Notes under the pieces: generated by a model | Seen by the model: the letters and a program-made list of their open reading frames with translations, nothing else | Told to the model about the DNA's origin: nothing | Database searches by the model: none | NCBI GenBank assembly: GCA_964534565.1 | Contig: CAZHON010000001.1 | Coordinates: 62,001-126,000, forward strand | Length of the DNA: 64,000 nucleotides | Source of the DNA: CAZHON01 sp964534565 | GTDB lineage: Bacteria > Patescibacteriota > Gracilibacteria > Peribacterales > Peribacteraceae | Direction of reading: 5' to 3' | Program-made: the position numbers and the translations under genes | Part shown: one piece after another, positions 20,620 through 29,535 of the stretch | Layout of the letters: each line of letters begins with the position of its first letter | How positions within the stretch are numbered: position 1 is the first letter of the stretch

Positions 20620-20941
20620 GTCGTACGTATCGTTTCGTTCTTATGCAGCTTGCTCAGGCTCCTGCTTCTTTTGAGAAGGTGTATTCACCCATTCTCTCAA
20701 TCCCAATACTTCATGTGCATTATTCAAAAAATCACTGCTTACAACTCCGATGGGTAAATGTGGCCTTTCAAGATCTCCTCGAGGCGCCGCTTCGCGTTGA
20801 TTGAGTGATTCTGCTGACATGAGAATAATGGGAAGAATGGATATATGGTAGGACAGATTGAAACGAAAGAAAGGCTAAATGATGCGTTTTATAGCCTTTT
20901 TGACCATGGGTAAGGACAGTGAACAAGAGTAGAATCCCCGC

Positions 20942-21652
20942 ATGCTCGAGCGCATTCAAAAGATCCTGTCGGCCCGTGGCATTGCCAGTCGTCGCAAGGC
21001 AGAAGAGTACATTTTGGCTGGTCTCGTGAAGGTAAACGGCAAAGTGGCCGAACTGGGGCAGAAGGCCGATGCGCAAACCGATACGATCGAAGTCGATGGC
21101 AAAGTAGTCCAAGACCGCCTCGAAATGCTCTACCTCCTGTACTACAAACCGGTGGGGGTTGTGACGAGCAATGCATCACTCGAGGGTCATCGCACACTGG
21201 CGACGGAATTGCCCGCAGAACTTTTGGGCAAAGTGTTTCCTGTCGGCCGACTCGATAAAGACAGTGAGGGATTACTCCTTCTGACGAATGACGGACCGCT
21301 CACCCTGCGACTGACGCATCCTCGCTACGATCACGACAAAGAATACGAAGTGACGACCGTCGAGTCGCTCTACGACAGTCAGTTCAAAAAACTTGGCGAG
21401 AGCATGATCATTTTGGGAGACAAAACAAAACCCGTTCAATTGAAGAGAATGGGTCCCAATAAATTCCGCATCACCCTCACCGAAGGAAAGAACCGCCAGA
21501 TCCGCCGCATGGTCGAAAAGGTCGGTGGAGAGGTTCTGACTCTCAAGCGTATTCGTATCATGACGTTAATGGATATGTCTCTGAAGGCGGGTCAATTGAG
21601 GAAATTAACCGATCGCGAGACGAAGGAGATTTTGGCTTCTGTTGGGTTATAA
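20942..21652 (+). CDS. rluB: Pseudouridine synthase, RsuA/RluB/RluE family
   Basis: 236 aa; isomerises uridine to pseudouridine in rRNA. An N-terminal S4 RNA-binding domain (LERIQKILSARGIASRRKAE, residues 1-60) is followed by the catalytic domain with GRLDKDSEGLLLLTNDG, whose Asp is the nucleophile. The later block EGKNRQIRRMVEKVGG is also family-typical. Assignment to RluB (23S) rather than RsuA (16S) is a guess helped by the position beside 23S. TAGAAT (20930-20935) ends 6 nt before the ATG, so the mRNA is probably leaderless. Confidence 0.88.
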   Translation: MLERIQKILSARGIASRRKAEEYILAGLVKVNGKVAELGQKADAQTDTIEVDGKVVQDRLEMLYLLYYKPVGVVTSNASLEGHRTLATELPAELLGKVFPVGRLDKDSEGLLLLTNDGPLTLRLTHPRYDHDKEYEVTTVESLYDSQFKKLGESMIILGDKTKPVQLKRMGPNKFRITLTEGKNRQIRRMVEKVGGEVLTLKRIRIMTLMDMSLKAGQLRKLTDRETKEILASVGL

Positions 21653-21702
21653 GCCTCTAGAAGACGGATTGACGAAATTCGCAGTGATTATACCATGGGT
21701 AT

Positions 21703-22203
21703 ATGGGTCTTCCTGTTTTGGCAAACGACTCAGTCGAAAGATCTCCTCAAGAGGAAGGAGTGTCTTCTTTGAAAGAGAGTACGCAAAAAATATTGCAGTG
21801 GAAAAATCGCTCTCGATTGTTTCGCGTGTTGCATGTTCGTCAGTATAAAAAAACGAAGCAAGCGCTTGCAAAAAAAGATGGAGAAGGCAAAAAATCCCCC
21901 GAACCTTTCCTGTCTGCGAGCAAAAAGAATGCGCAAAATAGACTGCATGAATTTGAAAAAGTGGAAGGTGCCGACCCTCAAACATTGAAAGTTTTGCGAG
22001 AAATTGCAGATGAAATTCCTACAGATAATTCAGTGCCAGTGACGGAGTTGCGCGATCGTGCATGGGCTCGTGTCCGACTCCTTGCAAATGCAGACCCTGC
22101 AATTCTTGCTCTGCATGAAAGCATTGCGATGCTTCTTGATCACGAGTGTCAGGCTGCAACCAATGACTCCTCTCGCCGTACAAGCGAAAAACCGCTATAC
22201 TAA
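21703..22203 (+). CDS. Hypothetical protein, 166 aa, basic N-terminus
   Basis: Not recognised. The first half is rich in Lys/Arg (KNRSRLFRVLHVRQYKKTKQALAKKDGEGKK); the second looks like a small helical bundle (VTELRDRAWARVRLLANADPAILALHESIAMLL). No signal peptide or membrane segment. TATACC (21689-21694) lies 8 nt before the ATG, with TTGACG at 21669, but the spacer is only 14 nt. It sits 6 nt before the beta-CASP nuclease and may share its job in RNA metabolism, an inference from position only. Confidence 0.6.
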   Translation: MGLPVLANDSVERSPQEEGVSSLKESTQKILQWKNRSRLFRVLHVRQYKKTKQALAKKDGEGKKSPEPFLSASKKNAQNRLHEFEKVEGADPQTLKVLREIADEIPTDNSVPVTELRDRAWARVRLLANADPAILALHESIAMLLDHECQAATNDSSRRTSEKPLY

Positions 22204-22209
22204 GAGTAA

Positions 22210-23625
22210 ATGAAAATCATTCCACACGGAGCCGCACAAGAAGTGACAGGAACCTGTCATGAAGTGCAATTTACGGGCCCCGATGGAAAAATGAGACGCG
22301 TTCTTTTTGATTGCGGACTCTTTCAAGGGCGCCGCGCGGAGACTGCGGTCAAAAACTCACAATTCACGTTCAACCCCGCCACCGATATCGATGCCGTAGT
22401 GCTCAGTCACGCACATGGCGATCACGCTGCGCGTATTCCACTTCTGTGGAAGAGGGGATACCGAAACAAGGTTCATTGCACACACGCAACAAAAGACCTT
22501 TCCGCAGTGATGCTCAGTGACAGCGGCTATGTGCAGGAAATGGATGAAGAATTCTTCAAGAAGCACCTCGACAAAAGCATGATGAAGTCCGATGGACCGC
22601 TCTATACCCAACAGGACGCAATTGACTGTATGGTGCTGTTTAAGGGTCACAATTACACCGAATGGATCGAGGTGGTTCCGGGCATGCGCGTGTATTTTTT
22701 GGAGGCCGGACACATCCTTGGAGCAGCGATGGTGCATATCGAAATTACGGAGAATGGAAAGACACGCTTCATTGGGTTCAGTGCCGACCTTGGTCGCAGC
22801 AATCTTCCGATCATTCGCGATCCTGCCAAGATGCCGCCGGTGGAACTTCTCATCTGTGAAAGTACGTACGGCAATCGCCATCACACACCGATCAATTTGG
22901 CTCGGGAACAGCTTAAACTAGCCGTTTTAGAGACTGCGCAGCGCGGAGGAAAATTGATCATTCCGGCATTCTCCCTCGAGCGCACACAGGAAATTGTCTA
23001 CGACCTCCACGTGCTTTGGGACACGAAAGAAATTCCTGCAATCCCGATCATCATCGACTCTCCGTTGGCATCGCGCGTGACCGAAGTCTTCATGAAACAT
23101 CCGGAGTGCTATGACCAAACAATGTTCGAGGATTTCCTCAGTCGCCAACACAATCCGTTCCAGTTCTCCCTCGTGCGATACACGGAATCTGTTGAAGAAA
23201 GCAAAGCGCTCAACGGAACGCCGGGTCCGATGGTGATCATGGCGGGGTCCGGCATGTGCGAAGCCGGTCGTATTCGCCATCACTTGGCAAATGAATTGGA
23301 AGACGAGCGCAACACCGTGCTCGCGGTGGGGTACATGGCCGAAAGCACTCTGGGTGCCAAAGTCGTTGATCCAATCGTGACGGAAGTGAAGATCTTCGAT
23401 CGTATGTACCGCAAGCGTGCCAAAATCGTCTCCGTCGATGCCTACTCGGGTCATGCGGATTGCGACGATTTGGATAAGTACGTTGGTGCTGTCCAAGGAG
23501 TGAAGACGATTGTGCTTGTCCATGGAGATATCCTTCAAATGCAGCCATTTGCAGAGCGTATTACCAAGAATATCCCCGGATGTTCGGTTCTTATGCCAAA
23601 GCGAGAAGATGTGATTGAGATTTAG
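22210..23625 (+). CDS. Metallo-beta-lactamase/beta-CASP RNA-processing nuclease
   Basis: 471 aa, cytoplasmic. Belongs to the family of zinc-dependent RNA endo/exonucleases related to CPSF-73 and RNase J. Motif 2 is SHAHGDHAARIP; the next His is in EAGHILGAAMV; motif 4 is FSADLGR. The beta-CASP part has CESTYGN (motif A), MAGSGMCEAGRIRHHL (motif B region) and SGHAD (motif C). Likely role is mRNA turnover or maturation. TATACT (22196-22201) lies 8 nt before the ATG. RNase J itself is longer and has a C-terminal domain, so this is the shorter YSH1-like bacterial type. Confidence 0.88.
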   Translation: MKIIPHGAAQEVTGTCHEVQFTGPDGKMRRVLFDCGLFQGRRAETAVKNSQFTFNPATDIDAVVLSHAHGDHAARIPLLWKRGYRNKVHCTHATKDLSAVMLSDSGYVQEMDEEFFKKHLDKSMMKSDGPLYTQQDAIDCMVLFKGHNYTEWIEVVPGMRVYFLEAGHILGAAMVHIEITENGKTRFIGFSADLGRSNLPIIRDPAKMPPVELLICESTYGNRHHTPINLAREQLKLAVLETAQRGGKLIIPAFSLERTQEIVYDLHVLWDTKEIPAIPIIIDSPLASRVTEVFMKHPECYDQTMFEDFLSRQHNPFQFSLVRYTESVEESKALNGTPGPMVIMAGSGMCEAGRIRHHLANELEDERNTVLAVGYMAESTLGAKVVDPIVTEVKIFDRMYRKRAKIVSVDAYSGHADCDDLDKYVGAVQGVKTIVLVHGDILQMQPFAERITKNIPGCSVLMPKREDVIEI

Positions 23626-23681
23626 TGATCAATTTATTTAGATGGCCTGTAAAAGCCAAAAAATATGAATACATTTTTTGT

Positions 23682-23709
23682 TTGACAAGTTTAGTTGTGT
23701 CGATAGTAT
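23682..23709 (+). promoter_or_regulatory. Promoter inside an apparent open frame
   Basis: TTGACA (23682-23687), 16 nt, TAGTAT (23704-23709): a near-consensus promoter. It lies between a GTG at 23625 and the ATG at 23739 and is the reason for choosing the later start. Confidence 0.7.
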
Positions 23710-23738
23710 GGGCGCTCCGTATTTTTCACCCATACCGT

Positions 23739-24104
23739 ATGTCATCAGACGTCCAAAGCGCCGATTTCGTATCTTCTGCCATCTTTACACAAGATGAAGG
23801 AGTAGAAACCGTAGAAAATAGTGATTCTATCTTTAAGGAAGGAACTCATTTGGCTCAGTTTACAGTTTCAACAATGTCCGGGGATCAACGTGAGCGCATC
23901 GAAGAGATTGTTCTTACTCGTGGAAATCACGTTCGACATGGCGAAACAGTTGGTTTAGTTGAAACAGGCGAGCATATCGTTATCAATCAGCGTTTCCATG
24001 TCCTGCACTCCGTCCAGGCGCTTATTGCACAATTAAAGGCAGCAAGCATTCCAACAGAGCTCAAGATTACATGGGATGACGACGTTACTGCGCCAAAAGC
24101 TTAA
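23739..24104 (+). CDS. Hypothetical protein, 121 aa
   Basis: Not recognised. Acidic soluble domain with SGDQRERIEEIVLTRGNHVR and EHIVINQRFHVLHSVQALIA. Start chosen at ATG 23739, about 23 nt after the expected transcript start. If the GTG at 23625 were used instead, the protein would gain a hydrophobic segment (FCLTSLVVSIVWALRIF) and become membrane-anchored; both products may exist. It overlaps the stop of lysS on the other strand by 4 bases (24101-24104). Confidence 0.6.
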   Translation: MSSDVQSADFVSSAIFTQDEGVETVENSDSIFKEGTHLAQFTVSTMSGDQRERIEEIVLTRGNHVRHGETVGLVETGEHIVINQRFHVLHSVQALIAQLKAASIPTELKITWDDDVTAPKA

Positions 24105-26233
24105 AGTCCCAATTCCTTTGCGACGGTCTTCATCGCATTCAACGTAATGTCGATGAATTCGTCGAGGGTGATTCCCAAAAGCTCATCGCATCGGTTGATT
24201 TGGGATCGATCGACTTGAGCAGCAAAGCCTTTGTCCTTTAGCTTCTTTTTTACAGAACTCACCTCCACATCGGCGATCTGTTTGCTTGGGCGCACTTTGG
24301 TGACGGCAATAATGAAGCCGGTCAGTTCATCGACACAGTAGAGCGACTTCCTCAGCATTGTATCAAGTGGGTAGTCGGCACCGTACTTGGCGGCATAGTG
24401 CGCACGGATATCTCCCAACAATTCTTCAGGCGCTTTGATGGTCGCGAGCAACTGTTCCAGCGTGTTACCACAGTGAGCTTCTGCATCCTTTGCCAAGGAA
24501 TCCCAGTCCAAATCGTGGAGCATGCCGGCAACCTTCCAGGTCTGGGCATCGCCCCCGAACTTCTTTGCCAGCGCCTCCATCGCGGCCCCCGTGGCGATCA
24601 GGTGGGCAGTCGTTTCGTTCGTGTGATCGGACACCAGTTGATGAGCAGCAGGAAGCAGGTGACCGTACTCCACATTCTGCAGAAGCATCTCGTGTGGAGC
24701 GGGCAATTCATGCGCACCTTTGTCTGCGGGGAGCTTCTTGGGAGTTGTTTTTGCTGCCTTGGACGATCCTGTCTGTTCCGGTTTCATAATCGGGAACAGC
24801 ACAACATCGCGCAGGTTTTCTTGAGCTGTCAGAAGGGTGACGATGCGGTCGATTCCCATGCCCCAACCGGAGCAGGGAGGACAGCCATAACTGAGCGCTT
24901 CCACAAACTCATCATCCTTGCCGTGGGCGTCGGCATCTCCTCCTTTTTTGGCTTCAGCTTGGGCTCCAAAGCGTTCTGCTTGGTCGACTGGATCAACCAA
25001 TTCGCTGTAGGCATTCACAATTTCCCATCCTCCGACCACAAGCTGGAATCGGTCTGTGATTGCAGGATTTTCGTCGTTTCGGCGTGCAAGAGGGGACAGA
25101 TCGAGAGGGTGCTTGGTGACGAATGTTGGGTGGATGATTTTGGGGCGGCTGACCTTCTTGTAGAGCTGGTCGATCAGGTTGCCACGACCCAGCTTGGACA
25201 CGTCGACTTCCAGCTTAATGCCTTTCGACTTTATGGCTTCACGCAGGGCTCCAGCAGAATCGCAAGTATCGATATCAATGCCAGAATCGCTCATGATCAG
25301 GTCCCGCATGGAGACCCGGGGCCACTCTTTTGCGAAACTCACCTCCTGCAAATTCCCATCTCGATCGGGGATCTTCATCGTGCCCGACATTCCGGGGACC
25401 GTCTGCTGCATGGAACGGAACATTTGCTCCGTGAATTCCATGTTTTTCTCGTAATCCCAGTAGGCGGCATAGTGCTCGCACATCGTGAATTCCTGCAGGT
25501 GACTGGGGTCCATTCCTTCATTGCGGAACACAGGACCAATACTGAAGGTACGGTCGAATCCTCCCACCAAACATTCCTTCTGATGTGTCTCGAGAGCGAT
25601 TCTCAAAAATACATCCAAATCGAGCGCTTCGTGGTGGGTTGTGAATGGTGTTGCAAGCGCTCCGGAAGCGGAGTTTACGAGCACCGGCAAATCCACTTCC
25701 GTAAAATCATTGCCCCAGTAGAACTGGCGCATGGCGCGGATGAAATTGCTGCGGAAGAGGAAACGATCGAAGCTGTCACGATTGCTCATCGTGTCGAGAT
25801 ATCGCTGTCGATAAATCGTTTCGCGATCGACTACTCCATGCCATTTTTCCGGTGGCTGACTCAATGACTTCGAGAGCATCTGCCAACGTACGACTTCAAC
25901 CGTCGGTTCACCTGTTTTTGTCGTGATGCGCTTTCCTTCGACTCCAATGAAGTCGCCAAGATCGAGGAGCTTACTCGCATTTTTATACGCCTCATCTCCC
26001 ACCAATTCCTGACGGATTAAAATCTGCAAACGACCCGTGTGGTCCTGCAGTGTCGCAAATGTCATTTTGCCCATATCGCGCCACAGAACGATGCGTCCGG
26101 CGATTTTGAGCGCAGTACCTTCTTTCGATTCGTGACCATCTTTGCACACGTGACTGCGATCGAATTTTGCAGCATACGGTGTGATGCCGCGCTTGCGCAG
26201 TTCTTCTAATTTTTGAAGGCGAATGGGTTCCAT
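24101..26233 (-). CDS. lysS: Lysyl-tRNA synthetase fused to an HD-superfamily hydrolase domain
   Basis: 710 aa, about 210 longer than usual. Residues 1-500 are class II LysRS: OB-fold anticodon domain (LKIAGRIVLWRDMGKMTFATL), motif 2 (FRNEGMDPSHLQEFTM), motif 3 (GWGMGIDRIVTLL). A Lys/Ala/Pro linker (about 500-515) leads to an HD domain (515-710): His544, HD at 573-574, and the conserved C-terminal block (KSLYCVDELTGFI, RPSKQIADVEVSSVKKK) of a family normally found as a separate protein, predicted metal-dependent phosphohydrolase. The join is in frame with no stop or frameshift. Possible roles: editing, nucleotide signalling or aminoacyl-AMP cleanup; unproven. TATATT (26249-26244) is 10 nt before the ATG. 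Confidence 0.93.
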   Translation of the reverse strand: MEPIRLQKLEELRKRGITPYAAKFDRSHVCKDGHESKEGTALKIAGRIVLWRDMGKMTFATLQDHTGRLQILIRQELVGDEAYKNASKLLDLGDFIGVEGKRITTKTGEPTVEVVRWQMLSKSLSQPPEKWHGVVDRETIYRQRYLDTMSNRDSFDRFLFRSNFIRAMRQFYWGNDFTEVDLPVLVNSASGALATPFTTHHEALDLDVFLRIALETHQKECLVGGFDRTFSIGPVFRNEGMDPSHLQEFTMCEHYAAYWDYEKNMEFTEQMFRSMQQTVPGMSGTMKIPDRDGNLQEVSFAKEWPRVSMRDLIMSDSGIDIDTCDSAGALREAIKSKGIKLEVDVSKLGRGNLIDQLYKKVSRPKIIHPTFVTKHPLDLSPLARRNDENPAITDRFQLVVGGWEIVNAYSELVDPVDQAERFGAQAEAKKGGDADAHGKDDEFVEALSYGCPPCSGWGMGIDRIVTLLTAQENLRDVVLFPIMKPEQTGSSKAAKTTPKKLPADKGAHELPAPHEMLLQNVEYGHLLPAAHQLVSDHTNETTAHLIATGAAMEALAKKFGGDAQTWKVAGMLHDLDWDSLAKDAEAHCGNTLEQLLATIKAPEELLGDIRAHYAAKYGADYPLDTMLRKSLYCVDELTGFIIAVTKVRPSKQIADVEVSSVKKKLKDKGFAAQVDRSQINRCDELLGITLDEFIDITLNAMKTVAKELGL

Positions 26234-26284
26234 CGCTCGAAAGAATATAGGTTCAGCAGTTTGAACGCTACCTGCTGGGCAAAA

Positions 26285-26313
26285 TTGACGTCCAATAGTA
26301 AATTGGTTATTTT
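26285..26313 (+). promoter_or_regulatory. Candidate promoter of the 110-aa membrane protein
   Basis: TTGACG (26285-26290), 17 nt, TATTTT (26308-26313). Confidence 0.5.
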
Positions 26314-26334
26314 ATATTTTGTCGTTCTTCGACA

Positions 26335-26667
26335 GTGTCGGTTCAGGAACAATCTCTTGAAAGGGAATATATGCAGGAAATGTATCGAATCCGTTGGAAA
26401 AAGAACGCGCTCATCGGTGTGGGTTTTCTTACAGGGCTCGCCGTTATTGCAGCGATTGGGTGGATCATTCTTCCCTACGCATGCAGCTACGGCTTGATCC
26501 TGCCGACAAAGGAAAACTATTTCCGAATATGTGTATTCACCATCGCGGTGCCTCCATTTCTTCTCGTTCAGCAGGAGTACAAGTGGTTCGCCGTCGGCTT
26601 GATGGCAGGATTGTCGATCGCTATTCCGATTATGGGTATTTTTCTTCTTCGGATAGAACTCACCTGA
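26335..26667 (+). CDS. Small membrane protein, three predicted helices
   Basis: 110 aa, not recognised. A charged N-terminus (REYMQEMYRIRWKKN) is followed by hydrophobic helices near 25-48 (ALIGVGFLTGLAVIAAIGWI), 65-81 and 86-106. Start is GTG 26335 or ATG 26371; neither has a Shine-Dalgarno. It is divergent from lysS and lies where rpsJ or tuf would normally precede rplC. A strong terminator separates it from the ribosomal block. Confidence 0.58.
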   Translation: MSVQEQSLEREYMQEMYRIRWKKNALIGVGFLTGLAVIAAIGWIILPYACSYGLILPTKENYFRICVFTIAVPPFLLVQQEYKWFAVGLMAGLSIAIPIMGIFLLRIELT

Positions 26668-26693
26668 ACCGACGGTCATCTTCGGATGGCAAC

Positions 26694-26736
26694 AACAACC
26701 GCCCGCCCCGCACTTTGTGGGGCAGGTGGTTTGTCG
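26694..26736 (+). terminator. Strong hairpin before the ribosomal block
   Basis: CCGCCCGCCCC pairs with GGGGCAGGTGG (one mismatch, one G-U), flanked by CAA/TTG pairs, with TTT at the end of the right arm and TTTTT at 26741. Confidence 0.7.
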
Positions 26737-26753
26737 CGCCTTTTTGGATGGCG

Positions 26754-27011
26754 ACTTCCTTATATATAGCAATCCTGGAGGGTCACTTGAAACGGGGGGA
26801 GGGGAACTCCCTCAAGGCCCCCAAATGCTTTCAGTACTTTTCATGCAGATTTTCCTTGACGGTATCGTTTCTAATCCTTAAAGTCCCCCAGCTCACGACC
26901 AATTCCTTGGTCAGTGATCGACTTGTGTTCAAGCGGGACGTCCCTAGGGACCAATCCAGCCAGAGGAACCGACAAGTCACTTACGAGCACTTGCTCACGC
27001 TTCTCACTCTT
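26754..27011 (+). promoter_or_regulatory. Leader and promoter region of the rplC operon
   Basis: No gene from 26668 to 27011. The 15-mer at 26754-26768 matches the S-layer promoter region. A second candidate is TTGACG (26856-26861), 16 nt, TTAAAG (26878-26883). The leader has GGGACGTCCC and CCCTAGGG palindromes near 26937-26950, possible autoregulatory structure for a ribosomal protein. It ends in CTTCTCACTCTT before the ATG. Confidence 0.45.
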
Positions 27012-27614
27012 ATGCCTGGTCTTATCGCCAAGAAAGTCGGTATGTCTCGCGTCTTCCTGCCAACAGGGGAGACGGTTCCAGTGACGTACTTGGAAGTGGA
27101 ACCAAACACAGTCGTTCGCGTGAAGACAACGGAGAAGGACGGTTACAACGCAATCGTTTTGGGTGTCGGTGCCAAGCAATGGCGCACACGCAAGGGAACG
27201 GAACTCACTCGCTACGCAAAGCAGAAGGAATGGAGTGTTGAGAACTTGGACGGAATGGAAGCAGGAAAGTCTCTGACAGTTGATCTTTTGCCGGTCGAAA
27301 GCATGGTGACTGTGATCGGTATCACGAAAGGAAAAGGATTCCAGGGAGTTGTCCGTCGTCACGGATTCGGAGGAGGACCTGGCTCACACGGATCTCACTT
27401 CAAGCGCGAACCAGGTTCGATCGGTATGCGTGCCGACCCAGGACGCGTGTTTAAGGGCCACCCAATGGCCGGACACATGGGAGTCGATCAGCTCACGATC
27501 AAGCATCGTGCGGTGATGGTCTCCGATGCAGCCAAGGGAATCATTGCGATCAAGGGACCAGTCCCTGGAGCAAACGGTTCTCATGTCTACCTTACCCTCG
27601 AATCCACAAAGTAA
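27012..27614 (+). CDS. rplC: Ribosomal protein L3
   Basis: 200 aa, 50S subunit, nucleates assembly near the peptidyl-transferase centre. MPGLIAKKVGMSRVF opens the family and GFQGVVRRHGFGGGPGSHGSHF is the conserved loop with the methylated Gln region. Start ATG 27012 follows a CT-rich run and no Shine-Dalgarno; the frame is open far upstream but has no L3 sequence there. It is the first gene of the block: rpsJ is absent from its usual place. Confidence 0.97.
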   Translation: MPGLIAKKVGMSRVFLPTGETVPVTYLEVEPNTVVRVKTTEKDGYNAIVLGVGAKQWRTRKGTELTRYAKQKEWSVENLDGMEAGKSLTVDLLPVESMVTVIGITKGKGFQGVVRRHGFGGGPGSHGSHFKREPGSIGMRADPGRVFKGHPMAGHMGVDQLTIKHRAVMVSDAAKGIIAIKGPVPGANGSHVYLTLESTK

Positions 27615-27624
27615 TCCCTCTCTT

Positions 27625-28338
27625 ATGACGATTGATGTCTTCACCAAAACCGGCACCAAGTCAGGGACGATGAGTCTCCCAGAAACGCTGTTCGCAGCGC
27701 CAATCCATCACGGACTCATCCAGCAGGCTGTGTTGCTCCAACAGGGCAACGCAAAGCAGAACGTCGCGCACGTCAAAACACGCAGCGAAGTTCGTGGTTC
27801 CACACGCAAGCTCTACATGCAGAAGCACACAGGTCGCGCTCGTCGCGGTTCTGTTCGCAGCCCAGTGCTCCGCGGAGGAGGAAAGGCCTTCGGTCCACGC
27901 AATCTCCGCACATTCGAACGCGAAATGCCAAAGGCGATGCGCCATGCAGCTCTCCGCGCTTGTCTGACCCTTCAGGCAAACAAGAAGATCATCATGGGTC
28001 TCGAAGGATTCAACGACGATATCAAGACGAAGGCAGCACACACGATGCTTGAGAAGATGTCTGTGAACATCGGCCGCCCAGTTCTGATTGTGACATCCGA
28101 GAAGAACGCATCACTCACGAAGTCGACGCGCAACATCCCGGGTGTGAAAACTCTCCTCGCTTCCTACTTGAACCCCATCGACGTTCTCGGTGCACATCAC
28201 ATCATCTTTGTGACCGGTGCAGTCGAGCGCGCAGTCGAGGTGTTCGCAAAGAAGTCTGTTCTCGCTGAGGACGGAGAGCCAAAGCCAAAGGCTGCAAAGA
28301 AGCCAGCCGCAAAGAAGTCTTCCCCAAAGAATTCCTAA
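27625..28338 (+). CDS. rplD: Ribosomal protein L4 with Lys/Ala tail
   Basis: 237 aa. The tunnel loop region KHTGRARRGSVRSPVLRGGG and FGPRNLRTFEREMPK are typical. L4 lines the exit tunnel and in many bacteria represses its own operon. After the fold, about 20 residues (EPKPKAAKKPAAKKSSPKNS) form a basic tail not present in most L4. Start ATG 27625 after CCCTCTCTT; 10 nt from rplC. Confidence 0.97.
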   Translation: MTIDVFTKTGTKSGTMSLPETLFAAPIHHGLIQQAVLLQQGNAKQNVAHVKTRSEVRGSTRKLYMQKHTGRARRGSVRSPVLRGGGKAFGPRNLRTFEREMPKAMRHAALRACLTLQANKKIIMGLEGFNDDIKTKAAHTMLEKMSVNIGRPVLIVTSEKNASLTKSTRNIPGVKTLLASYLNPIDVLGAHHIIFVTGAVERAVEVFAKKSVLAEDGEPKPKAAKKPAAKKSSPKNS

Positions 28339-28344
28339 TCTCTC

Positions 28345-28647
28345 ATGCAACTCACATCCGTTATCGTCGGCCCCGTTGTCACTGAGAAGGCAGAGATTGG
28401 CAAGGCAACTGCACGCACCTACACGCTGCACGTTCGCCCAGAGGCCACCAAGATTGATCTTAAGAATGCACTCCAGAAACTCTACGGAGTGGAGACAGCG
28501 TCCATCCGCGTGATGCGGGTCATTGCAAAGTCTCGCGCAGTCGGCGCAGGCAAAGTGGTGACGAAGCGCAAGCGCGCAAAGAAAATGATTGTGACGCTCA
28601 CTCCAAAGAGCCCAACACTTGATCTTACCCAAGTTAAAACCGCCTAA
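28345..28647 (+). CDS. rplW: Ribosomal protein L23
   Basis: 100 aa; sits at the tunnel exit and docks SRP and trigger factor. VVTEKAEIGKATARTYTLHV and KIDLKNALQKLYGVE are diagnostic. Starts 6 nt after rplD, with CTAATCTCTC before the ATG and no Shine-Dalgarno. Confidence 0.96.
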   Translation: MQLTSVIVGPVVTEKAEIGKATARTYTLHVRPEATKIDLKNALQKLYGVETASIRVMRVIAKSRAVGAGKVVTKRKRAKKMIVTLTPKSPTLDLTQVKTA

Positions 28648-28649
28648 TT

Positions 28650-29492
28650 ATGACGCTCAAGCAGATGAAACCAACGACTCCCGGACGCCGCACCATGACG
28701 GTGGCGGACTTCGGGGAGATCACACGCACGGAGCCTCTCAAGAGTCTTACGGAAGGAAAGCAGCGCAGCTCCGGTCGTGACAACAAGGGTCGCATCACGA
28801 GCCGCCGCCGCGGTGGTGGACACAAGAAGCTCTATCGCATCATCGACTTCAAGCAGACAGACAAGGCAGGAATCCCTGCAACGATCATGTCCATTGAATA
28901 CGATCCAAACCGCTCCGCACGCATTGCGCTTGTGCACTACGTCGACGGAGAGCGCCGCTACATCTTGGCTCCACAGGGTCTTGCAGTAGGGGAGCAGGTT
29001 GTCGCCGGTGAGCGCACGAAGGTGAAGGTCGGAAACCGCATGCACCTCGAGAACATCCCCGTGGGATACAAGGTCTGCAACATTGAAATGCATCCAGGAC
29101 GCGGCGGACAGATCGTTCGCTCCGCAGGAACATCCGCAACACTCGTCGGTATCGACGGTGACCACGCGTTGATCGAATTGCCGTCCGGAGAAATGCGCAA
29201 GATCCGCAAGCAGTGCGCAGCAACAATCGGAACCCTCTCAAACGGTGAGCACAACCTCATCAACATCGGAAAAGCAGGTCGCTTGCGTTGGATGGGTCGC
29301 CGCCCAGAAGTGCTTGGTAAGTCTATGAACGCGGTGGATCACCCACACGGAGGAGGAGAAGGTCACAACTCTATCGGTCTCAAGGCTCCAAAGACTCCAT
29401 GGGGCAAGAAGGCACTCGGTGTCAAAACGCGTCTCAAGCGAAAGTCTTCGCACCTCATTATCCGCCGCCGACCTTCCCGCAAGAAGAAGTAA
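28650..29492 (+). CDS. rplB: Ribosomal protein L2
   Basis: 280 aa; needed for subunit joining and peptidyl transfer. The N-terminal KPTTPGRRTMTV, central SRRRGGGHKKLYRIIDF and C-terminal NAVDHPHGGGEGH (with the essential His) are all present. Two bases after rplW. Confidence 0.98.
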   Translation: MTLKQMKPTTPGRRTMTVADFGEITRTEPLKSLTEGKQRSSGRDNKGRITSRRRGGGHKKLYRIIDFKQTDKAGIPATIMSIEYDPNRSARIALVHYVDGERRYILAPQGLAVGEQVVAGERTKVKVGNRMHLENIPVGYKVCNIEMHPGRGGQIVRSAGTSATLVGIDGDHALIELPSGEMRKIRKQCAATIGTLSNGEHNLINIGKAGRLRWMGRRPEVLGKSMNAVDHPHGGGEGHNSIGLKAPKTPWGKKALGVKTRLKRKSSHLIIRRRPSRKKK

Positions 29493-29535
29493 ACCACTCC
29501 CCTTACAACTCACGATTCTCTTTTTTCTCCCCCTT

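Noticed and set aside
24398..25867. 489-residue open frame antisense to lysS
   Set aside because: Shadow of a clearly identified gene; no promoter or start signal, and an unnatural composition.
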